In this document: positions 1 to 4,197 of the stretch, piece after piece
Numbering within the stretch: position 1 is the stretch's first letter
Layout of the letters: each line of letters opens with the position of its first letter
Origin: Gammaproteobacteria bacterium
GTDB taxonomy: Bacteria; Pseudomonadota; Gammaproteobacteria; Pseudomonadales; JAUIKI01
Length of the DNA stretch: 6,419 nucleotides
Assembly (NCBI GenBank): GCA_030430875.1
Contig: JAUIKI010000087.1
Coordinates: 1-6,419 of the forward strand
Reading direction: 5' to 3'
The notes under the pieces: generated by a model
Database searches by the model: none
The model's input: only the letters and a program-made list of their open reading frames with translations
What the model was told of the DNA's origin: nothing
Position numbers and translations under genes: made by a program

Positions 1-511
1 GCAGCTATTCTGCGGCGAGTTACCTTCAATAACTCAAGAAGCAACCAAACCTTTAAGCAGCCAAGAAAAAAAGAAGCTGGAGAGTCAGGCGAGAAAATTA
101 ACTGATTTATACCTTGATTACCTAGCAACAGCTGATTTTAAAAAAGCATATGCTTTATTTTCGAGAACACTTAAAGAAAGCGTAAGCCATCAGAGATGGG
201 AAAAAACCAAAAAGCAACTCATTAGTCAACCAGGGAAATTATTACGACGTGAAATTTGGAACGTAACTACTTATGTTGACCCTCCGTCCTCTGTGCAAAA
301 AGGGGTATATATTGCGACAGATTTTGATAGAGAATACACAAACTTACCCATATTTTGCGGTTATTTGGCATGGTATTTAGAAGGCAATGAGCTAAAGCTG
401 ATTCGAGAGGATATAGGTAGGGTTGATTCCAAGGACTTTAGTGAAATGAGTGTTGAGAAGTTGATGGCGATTAAATCAAAATTTCGATGCAAGCCTTCAA
501 CAAACAAATGA
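1..511 (+). CDS. DUF4019-like protein, 5'-truncated by window edge
   Basis: The frame is open from base 2 to the TGA at 509-511, giving 169 visible residues with no start in view. The GTG at 293 is internal, because the upstream codons are equally protein-like and belong to the same fold. After a Lys/Gln-rich stretch, a helical segment leads to a Trp (visible residue 66), then a Gly/Arg turn, then strands including YIATDFDREY and CGYLAW (residues 119-124). This order resembles, from memory, the DUF4019 domain of small exported bacterial proteins of unknown role. No function can be assigned. Whether a signal peptide or lipobox precedes the visible part cannot be known; the CGE near the left edge could be either an ordinary or a lipidated cysteine. 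A palindromic repeat begins 2 bases after the stop. Confidence is high that it is coding and moderate for the family. Confidence 0.78.
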   Translation, partial: QLFCGELPSITQEATKPLSSQEKKKLESQARKLTDLYLDYLATADFKKAYALFSRTLKESVSHQRWEKTKKQLISQPGKLLRREIWNVTTYVDPPSSVQKGVYIATDFDREYTNLPIFCGYLAWYLEGNELKLIREDIGRVDSKDFSEMSVEKLMAIKSKFRCKPSTNK

Positions 512-512
512 A

Positions 513-539
513 GGCGGATTGAGCTGCGCGTAATCCACC
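513..539 (+). repeat. REP-like palindromic repeat, copy 1
   Basis: Arms GGCGGATT (513-520) and AATCCACC (532-539) pair with one mismatch around an 11-base loop. The element matches 24 of 27 bases of the copy at 1400-1426 in the same orientation, and similarity continues weakly for about 12 bases beyond the right arm. It starts 2 bases after the DUF4019-like stop codon. As RNA it could form a hairpin that protects the 3' end or slows transcription, but no T-run follows, so it is not a classical terminator. The GGATTA/TAATCC core is of the kind spread in gammaproteobacterial intergenic regions. Confidence 0.7.
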
Positions 540-700
540 GAAATAGATACCATCAAATGGTGAATCAATCATGTCTATGACTTCACAGGAAGCCTCATCA
601 AATTGATGGAAATAGTTTATACCTATCTGAAATGACGTGGCTTAAATTGGGAACACAACCACCTTTGTTTATGGTGAAGCAGGTTTTAAAAGAGTTGAAA

Positions 701-997
701 ATGGAAATAAAAGTAAGTGATCTAGAGCAGCTCACTAAAAAAATGTTTGAATATATTAAAGATCAAGAAATACAATCTATAACTATTGAGAAAGATTTTT
801 ATTGGAATGTATCCTATGAGGAAAAATATGATTCATATCAAGAACCTGCTGAACTAGATGTTGGTCAGCTTACTGATGATTGGCAAGAGTTGTTAAATAT
901 TTTGAACGGAAAATCTGAGTTGTGTAATCTTGCTTTTGTTTGGTTAGCGCAGATATTGCATGCTATTGGTTTGCATGATAAGTTAAAGCAAGTGTAG
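701..997 (+). CDS. Hypothetical 98-aa protein, possible immunity protein
   Basis: The ATG at 701 is preferred because AAGAG lies 6 bases upstream. The longer frame from 632 adds 23 residues with no ribosome-binding site and a composition unlike the rest. The product has an N-terminal amphipathic helix, a central acidic and aromatic block (DFYWNVSYEEKYDSYQEP), then GQLTDDW and a hydrophobic C-terminal helix (LAFVWLAQILHAIGL). There is no signal peptide, so it is probably cytoplasmic. The block FYW...YDxYxEP...GQLxDDW resembles small uncharacterised proteins recalled from proteobacterial genomes, sometimes near polymorphic toxins, but no toxin is visible here, so an immunity role is only a suggestion. 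The lipoprotein gene starts 7 bases after its stop and is probably in the same transcript. The pair lies between two direct repeat copies. Confidence 0.72.
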   Translation: MEIKVSDLEQLTKKMFEYIKDQEIQSITIEKDFYWNVSYEEKYDSYQEPAELDVGQLTDDWQELLNILNGKSELCNLAFVWLAQILHAIGLHDKLKQV

Positions 998-1004
998 GGT
1001 GTAG

Positions 1005-1379
1005 ATGAAAATTAAGCTGTGTTTATGTGCTTTCATCATGTTGTTTTCTTCTGTGGGGTGTTCAGAAAAACAAATAGCCACTTTTTCAGAAAAAGAGCTA
1101 CATGTTCTTGAAGAACAATTAAAAGAAAGCGAGGATTTTTCATTTTTTGATAAAGGTGATTATTATCTTGCTCAAAAATCAGATGGCCAAGTTTTTTATG
1201 TTTTCACCAACAAGTTACACCCAGGATATCCCGGCTATATTAAATGGACAGTTTCTATTGAGAATGAAGAAGTGATATTAAAAGCAGAGTCAAATCATGA
1301 TGGCAATGAAAAAGCATTTCATGAATTTGAAACGACAATGAATGATTTAATGTTGAAGCTTTTGAAGCAAGAAATTTAA
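1005..1379 (+). CDS. Small putative lipoprotein, function unknown
   Basis: The frame encodes 124 residues. The N-terminus has Lys at 2 and 4, a hydrophobic core at about 5-14, and SVGC with Cys19 as a possible lipidation site; Ser at -3 makes the lipobox imperfect. The mature part is about 105 residues, acidic and rich in Glu and Phe, with an aromatic strand-like stretch (GQVFYVF, YPGYIKWTV) and a charged C-terminal helix. No family is recognised. TAGGG, which contains the stop of the preceding gene, serves as the ribosome-binding site 5 bases before the ATG, so translation is probably coupled to that gene. A lipoprotein paired with a small acidic cytoplasmic protein would suit immunity or envelope-stress roles, but nothing in the sequence proves either. 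Confidence 0.82.
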   Translation: MKIKLCLCAFIMLFSSVGCSEKQIATFSEKELHVLEEQLKESEDFSFFDKGDYYLAQKSDGQVFYVFTNKLHPGYPGYIKWTVSIENEEVILKAESNHDGNEKAFHEFETTMNDLMLKLLKQEI

Positions 1380-1399
1380 AGCAAATATAGATCTCGCAG

Positions 1400-1426
1400 G
1401 GTAGATTGAGCTGCGTGTAATCCACC
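1400..1426 (+). repeat. REP-like palindromic repeat, copy 2
   Basis: Arms GGTAGATT (1400-1407) and AATCCACC (1419-1426) pair with one mismatch. It differs from copy 1 at three of 27 positions (3, 4 and 17) and has the same orientation. It begins 21 bases after the lipoprotein stop codon, matching the position of copy 1 just behind a gene. Confidence 0.7.
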
Positions 1427-1440
1427 AAAATCAATATCTT

Positions 1441-1472
1441 CCTGGATTACGCTCGTTCCTCGCTAATCTAGG
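1441..1472 (-). repeat. REP-like palindrome, inverted partner of copy 2
   Basis: Arms CCTGGATTA (1441-1449) and TAATCTAGG (1464-1472) pair over 9 positions with one G-T wobble, around a 14-base GC-richer loop. Read on the minus strand it shares the GATT...AGC and GCGTAATCCA blocks of copies 1 and 2, so it is a related element facing the other way, 14 bases from copy 2. Two REP-like units facing each other are the basic arrangement of a bacterial interspersed mosaic element (BIME). Confidence 0.62.
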
Positions 1473-1487
1473 CAATTGTTAATAATT

Positions 1488-1510
1488 TCTATCATGATTT
1501 ACTTGATAGA
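1488..1510. promoter_or_regulatory. Inverted repeat upstream of the TA promoter
   Basis: TCTATCA (1488-1494) and TGATAGA (1504-1510) form a perfect 7-bp inverted repeat with a 9-base spacer, ending 3 bases before the -35 box. It could be a second regulator-binding site, but its sequence differs from the 12-bp repeat over the -10 box and it may be chance in AT-rich DNA. Confidence 0.35.
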
Positions 1511-1513
1511 TGC

Positions 1514-1543
1514 TTGACAATTTATTGGTTAAATATGTATAGT
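1514..1543 (+). promoter_or_regulatory. Sigma70-like promoter of the TA operon
   Basis: A consensus -35 box TTGACA (1514-1519) is followed after 18 bases by TATAGT (1538-1543), which matches TATAAT at five of six positions. Transcription would begin near 1550, leaving a leader of about 25 bases before the antitoxin start at 1575. It is the strongest promoter match in the window. Confidence 0.7.
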
Positions 1544-1560
1544 TAAGATATACATATTTA
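1530..1560. promoter_or_regulatory. 12-bp inverted repeat, probable TA operator
   Basis: TAAATATGTATA (1530-1541) and TATACATATTTA (1549-1560) are perfect reverse complements separated by GTTAAGA. The site covers the -10 box and the expected transcription start. Antitoxins and toxin-antitoxin complexes of this class usually bind such palindromes in their own promoter and repress it, so autoregulation is the natural reading. It ends 15 bases before the chosen antitoxin start. Confidence 0.68.
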
Positions 1561-1574
1561 TAATGGTGGATATA

Positions 1575-1811
1575 ATGCAAGCATCTATTATTGATTTGCG
1601 TTACAAAATGAAAGATGTTCTTAAAGCGCTTGAGCGTAATGAAGACGTGACAATTTTATATCATGGTGCGATTAAAGGCGTGATAACAAATCCCGTCAGG
1701 CACACTGATATCAAAGTCATTAATCATCCTTTTTTTGATATGGATGAAACAAAGGAATCAATTGATGCATCCATGGAAAATCTAAGAGGCGGTCGGTTTC
1801 GTGATCTTTGA
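1575..1811 (+). CDS. Phd/YefM-type antitoxin of a VapBC-like pair
   Basis: The 78-residue product should neutralise the adjacent PIN toxin and repress the operon. The N-terminal half, with DLRYKMKDVLKALERNEDV at about 7-25 and the strand-turn ILYHGAIKGVI at 27-37, fits the DNA-binding and dimerising Phd/YefM fold. The C-terminal part, HPFFDMDE followed by a helix and ENLRGGRFRDL, fits a toxin-wrapping tail. The ATG at 1575 was chosen because GGTGGA lies 4 bases before it. The ATG at 1563 would add only four residues, overlaps that ribosome-binding site and has none of its own. The stop lies 11 bases inside the toxin gene. A promoter and a palindromic operator lie directly upstream. Pairing a Phd-like rather than AbrB-like antitoxin with a PIN toxin is well known. 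No gene symbol is given because the subfamily was not verified. Confidence 0.9.
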   Translation: MQASIIDLRYKMKDVLKALERNEDVTILYHGAIKGVITNPVRHTDIKVINHPFFDMDETKESIDASMENLRGGRFRDL

Positions 1812-2178
1812 TACAGATATATTTATCTGGATTCAACGTGGTAATTATAAAGCAGCACAGCTTGTCGATAAAAGTAAGGAGCGTTTTTTGTCGCTTCAAA
1901 CTTATTTGGAACTCCTACAATCTGCTAAAAATAAAAAGCAGCATGATCATACAAAAGCGTTTTTAATTGACTATGCCTTTAAAGTTATTCCACTTTCAGA
2001 AAATATAGGGCATCGAGCAGCAGTTTATATAGAAGAGTATGCATTGTCTCATGGTCTTCGAGCAGCAGATGCCATTATTGCAGCAACTGCGACAGAACAT
2101 AACATGCAGCTATGCTCCAGTAATGCAAAGCATTTTAAACCTATCAAAGAGCTGAACCTTAAAATTTTTAAAGCATAA
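1801..2178 (+). CDS. VapC-like PIN-domain toxin (ribonuclease)
   Basis: The 125-residue length is usual for a single PIN domain. Such toxins are Mg2+-dependent RNases, often cleaving tRNA or rRNA, and are held inactive by the partner antitoxin. Acidic residues fall at the expected places: Asp4 and Asp6 in the first strand (IFDTDIFIW), Glu37 in LQTYLELLQ, and Asp90 in LRAADAIIAATA. The last motif reads SSNAKHF (106-112), with Asn108 present and His111 where many relatives have Asp. The start is GTG at 1801 inside the antitoxin gene, with AAGAGG 11 bases upstream. The 11-base overlap couples its synthesis to the antitoxin. The frame is intact with all main active-site residues, so it is probably functional. 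A stem-loop lies about 40 bases after the stop. Confidence 0.9.
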   Translation: MIFDTDIFIWIQRGNYKAAQLVDKSKERFLSLQTYLELLQSAKNKKQHDHTKAFLIDYAFKVIPLSENIGHRAAVYIEEYALSHGLRAADAIIAATATEHNMQLCSSNAKHFKPIKELNLKIFKA

Positions 2179-2219
2179 GCTTAAAAGCTAATCAAGGTTA
2201 CGATTTCTTTTGTGTATTA

Positions 2220-2238
2220 GCTCAGATCAAGTCTGAGC
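2220..2238 (+). terminator. Stem-loop after the TA operon, possible terminator
   Basis: GCTCAGA (2220-2226) and TCTGAGC (2232-2238) form a perfect 7-bp stem with a 5-base loop. The following + strand bases CAAATTCTTTTC are only modestly T-rich, so it is a weak intrinsic terminator at best. It lies between the toxin gene and the minus-strand mini-ORF at 2258-2338, where a terminator is expected between converging transcripts. Confidence 0.42.
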
Positions 2239-2257
2239 CAAATTCTTTTCAATTCAA

Positions 2258-2338
2258 TCACTTTTCTATAAGTGCTTGAGCTGAGTTCACAGCAAAGACA
2301 ATAGCTAATAATGATATAGATAATAGTGATTTTTTCAT
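2258..2338 (-). CDS. 26-aa signal-peptide mini-ORF, possible gene remnant
   Basis: The minus-strand frame starts with ATG at 2338-2336 and ends with TGA at 2260-2258. The peptide begins MKKSLLSISLLAIVFAV, continues with NSAQA and ends LIEK. This is a textbook Sec signal peptide: two lysines, a 13-residue hydrophobic core, and Ala20-Gln-Ala22 as the signal peptidase I site, leaving only four residues after cleavage. An AGAGG ribosome-binding site (2352-2348) sits 9 bases before the start. Both the signal and the site argue that this was, or is, a real translation start. It may be the 5' remnant of a lost exported-protein gene or a genuine tiny secreted peptide. In the -1 relative frame the DNA stays open for about 14 more codons (from ATTGAATTG) to a TAA at the stem-loop, so a frameshift is a third option. 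The family is not known. Confidence 0.45.
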   Translation of the reverse strand: MKKSLLSISLLAIVFAVNSAQALIEK

Positions 2339-2376
2339 GGTGTTATACCTCTGTTGTAGTTAATTCTTACATCTTA

Positions 2377-2405
2377 TTGCAAAGGTTTCGGTTTATGATT
2401 AAGAT
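2377..2405 (+). promoter_or_regulatory. Possible promoter of the MFS gene
   Basis: TTGCAA (2377-2382) and TAAGAT (2400-2405) are spaced by exactly 17 bases; each box matches consensus at four of six positions. TAAAAT at 2406-2411 is a better -10 box but has no matching -35 box at the right distance. Either would place the start about 30 bases before the mini-ORF at 2444 and about 100 bases before the MFS start. Confidence 0.35.
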
Positions 2406-2443
2406 TAAAATATGCTGCAAAGCAGTCTGTTTTTATAAGTCAA

Positions 2444-2521
2444 ATGGATAAAAAGGCGCTCTCAATCTTCTTGTTCGCCATCTGCGTTTCTATCACTAAT
2501 TTGCTATCACAATATGCGTAA
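2444..2521 (+). CDS. 25-codon upstream ORF overlapping the MFS start
   Basis: This frame starts at ATG 2444 and ends at TAA 2519-2521, overlapping the first 8 bases of the MFS gene. The peptide begins MDKKALSIFLFAIC and is hydrophobic, with charged residues only near its start. The MFS gene has no visible ribosome-binding site, so ribosomes finishing this short frame could restart at the MFS ATG, which lies inside its last codons. Against this, its own start also lacks a clear ribosome-binding site (only TAAG nearby) and a 25-codon frame can arise by chance. It is not a missing part of the carrier, whose first helix already begins at residue 8. Confidence 0.3.
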   Translation: MDKKALSIFLFAICVSITNLLSQYA

Positions 2522-3761
2522 CCAGATTTTTCAACTCTCAGCATTGCTGGCTAGTCTTGCTATTTTGGGTATTGGTAATGGCCTGCAAGGGACATTAATT
2601 GGTTTGCGCGCAGGTGTGGAAGGCATTGAAACAGATACCCTGGGTATCATCATGTCAGCCTATTTTATTGGCTATATCTCAGGCTCGATTTATATTCCTC
2701 GTTTAGTCGAGAGTGTAGGGCATATTCGCACTTTTGCTGCGATGGCTTCAGTGATCTCAGCAATTGCCTTGCTGTATATTCTGGTTATTTCTCCCACGAT
2801 GTGGTTTTTGTTTCGTCTAGCTAATGGTTTTTGCTATGCGGGTTTAGTCCTTGTGGCTGAAAGTTGGATTAGTAGTCATAGTGATAAGCAAAATCGTGGA
2901 TTTATTTTATCTATCTACAGTTTTATTGTCATGGCAGCTTGGGCTACCGGTCAGTTGTTACTTAATATTGCGCCACCCAAAGGCTTTGAATTGTTTTTAT
3001 TAGTCTCAATTTTATTATCACTATCTTTAGTTCCTGTGACATTAAGTCGTGTCAGTCGTCCAGGTGATGTCAGTGCGACTCGCATGAAATTTAAACGGTT
3101 ATTTCAGCTATCACCCACTGGGTTTATTGGAACCTTTATTGCTGGAATTGTGTTTAATGGATTTATTGCATTAGGCCCACGCTATGGACAAGAATTATCA
3201 CTATCTACCACGCAAATTTCTCACTTTATGTTTATGGTGATGTTAGCTGGTGCCTTATTTCAACCAATGCTAGGTTGGCTTTCTGATCGCATTGATCGAC
3301 GTAAAGTCATTTTCACGAGTAGCAGCATTGCTGCCGTGTGCAGTTTGATCTTGGCAACACAACTTATCCCCATCAATAAATTTTCGATTTATAGCTTAAT
3401 TTTTTTATTCGGTGGTTTTTTGATTCCAATTTATGTGGTGTGTATAGCGCATATTAACGATCATGCAAAAGACCATGAGCGCATTGCTATCACAGGCGGC
3501 ATGATTTTAATTTATGGCGTTGGCTCCGCGTTGGGCCCCATTGTCGCCGGTTTTTTTATGGAGTTTTTAGGAAGCAATGGATTGTTTTGGTTTACAGGAA
3601 GTATTTTATCATTGTTTTCAATGCTTGCCTTATTTCGCTATTTTCAACGACCACCCGTGGATGAGGATGAAAAAGATAGTTTTGTGGCATTGCCGCGTAC
3701 CACACATGTCATAGCCAACTTGGAAGAAGCCACAGATTTGAATTCAAATCAGAAAAATTAA
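2514..3761 (+). CDS. MFS transporter, YcaD-like
   Basis: The 415-residue product is a complete 12-helix major facilitator carrier of the inner membrane, probably a proton-driven exporter of an unknown small molecule. The N-terminal half has the degenerate loop 2-3 signature around residues 57-74 (GSIYIPRLVESVGHIRTF) and the sequence FLFRLANGF...VLVAESW (98-118, Glu116) followed by NRG (127-129). This block resembles E. coli YcaD. The C-terminal half carries a clear second signature, GWLSDRIDRRK, at 254-264. Residues 380-415 form a polar cytoplasmic tail containing FVALPRTTHV, a feature recalled from related carriers. The ATG at 2514 is the only good start, since the in-frame stop at 2436 leaves no upstream ATG, but no Shine-Dalgarno is visible. 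No neighbour indicates the substrate, and drug resistance should not be assumed. Confidence 0.92.
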   Translation: MRNQIFQLSALLASLAILGIGNGLQGTLIGLRAGVEGIETDTLGIIMSAYFIGYISGSIYIPRLVESVGHIRTFAAMASVISAIALLYILVISPTMWFLFRLANGFCYAGLVLVAESWISSHSDKQNRGFILSIYSFIVMAAWATGQLLLNIAPPKGFELFLLVSILLSLSLVPVTLSRVSRPGDVSATRMKFKRLFQLSPTGFIGTFIAGIVFNGFIALGPRYGQELSLSTTQISHFMFMVMLAGALFQPMLGWLSDRIDRRKVIFTSSSIAAVCSLILATQLIPINKFSIYSLIFLFGGFLIPIYVVCIAHINDHAKDHERIAITGGMILIYGVGSALGPIVAGFFMEFLGSNGLFWFTGSILSLFSMLALFRYFQRPPVDEDEKDSFVALPRTTHVIANLEEATDLNSNQKN

Positions 3762-3768
3762 CAATGAA

Positions 3769-4013
3769 ATGAAGGAAAATATATTTTTGATTTTGTTACT
3801 TTCATTGTTAATTAGTTCGATGGTTATAAGTCTTGTTTATGTATATGATTTTAGAAAAAATGTTAGTATCTTTTTAGCGAAAGTAGACCCAATTTATACA
3901 ACCCTAGCAATGAATCATATAATCAATTAGTTAATAACATAGGAGCTGATAAAGTAAATTCTCATGCTATTAAAGAAAAAATTAATGGTAAGTTATTGAT
4001 TATGTTAAGCTAA
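3769..4013 (+). pseudogene. Small membrane-protein gene, apparently frame-broken
   Basis: The first frame runs from ATG 3769 to TAG 3928-3930 and encodes 53 residues: MKEN, then a strong single membrane helix (about 5-26: IFLILLLSLLISSMVISLVY), then YDFRKNV and a soluble stretch. The -1 frame is open from 3867 to TAA 4011-4013 and encodes about 48 residues that look equally protein-like, including NQLVNNIGADKVNSHAIKEK. Joining them somewhere between 3867 and 3927 gives a single-pass protein of about 80 residues with a soluble C-terminal domain. The T-run at 3871-3875 is a plausible site for a length change. It may be a pseudogene, a sequencing error, a frameshifted gene, or simply a 53-aa protein followed by chance coding. 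No good ribosome-binding site precedes the ATG, which lies 7 bases after the MFS stop. The family is not recognised. Confidence 0.42.
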
Positions 4014-4197
4014 ATTAAATTAATTGATTTATTTGGCTGCTTATTAATGTTAAATACCGATGTGGATGCTTTCAGTTTCGGTAATTAGGCTAAACTTTAA
4101 ATAAATAATCTCACTTTATTGATTAATTATTTTTTAATGATAACTCAATGGTTTTCATTCAGTTATGAAAATCCATCTTTAAAATCACATATTTCTT
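4014..4197 (+). other. AT-rich leader before the RND gene
   Basis: No coding content was found here. TACCGA (4055-4060) and TCGGTA (4078-4083) could pair around a 17-base loop, but no T-run follows. TAAAAT at 4180-4185 is a good -10 box without a convincing -35 box. If used, transcription would start only about 6 bases before the RND ATG, which would fit the lack of a Shine-Dalgarno there. Confidence 0.35.
4152..4171. promoter_or_regulatory. Inverted repeat in front of the RND gene
   Basis: TTTTCAT (4152-4158) and ATGAAAA (4165-4171) are perfect reverse complements with a 6-base spacer. The centre is about 39 bases before the start codon, just upstream of a possible -10 box at 4180. That position suits a regulator-binding site, but a 7-bp AT-rich palindrome can occur by chance. 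Confidence 0.3.

Noticed and set aside
293..511. Separate 72-aa gene starting at GTG 293
   Set aside because: The same frame is open back to the left edge with protein-like sequence that completes the DUF4019-like domain, and there is no ribosome-binding site at 293. It is the 3' part of a longer gene.
569..606. Mini-ORF beginning MSMTSQEASS
   Set aside because: It has eleven codons, no ribosome-binding site and no recognisable feature; probably chance.
472..644. Open minus-strand frame of about 55 codons across the first repeat
   Set aside because: It has no good start, overlaps the end of the DUF4019-like gene, and part of it is only the translated palindrome, which tends to stay open.
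632..700. Longer start for the 98-aa protein gene
   Set aside because: The extra 23 residues lack a ribosome-binding site at either ATG (632, 671), while the ATG at 701 has AAGAG at a proper distance.
3868..3880. Programmed -1 frameshift signal
   Set aside because: The heptamer is C TTT TTA rather than the canonical T TTT TTA, and no stable downstream stem-loop or pseudoknot is evident. A mutation or sequencing error explains the split frame more simply.
4055..4083. Possible terminator hairpin TACCGA/TCGGTA
   Set aside because: The stem is only 6 bp with a 17-base loop and no T-run follows on either strand.
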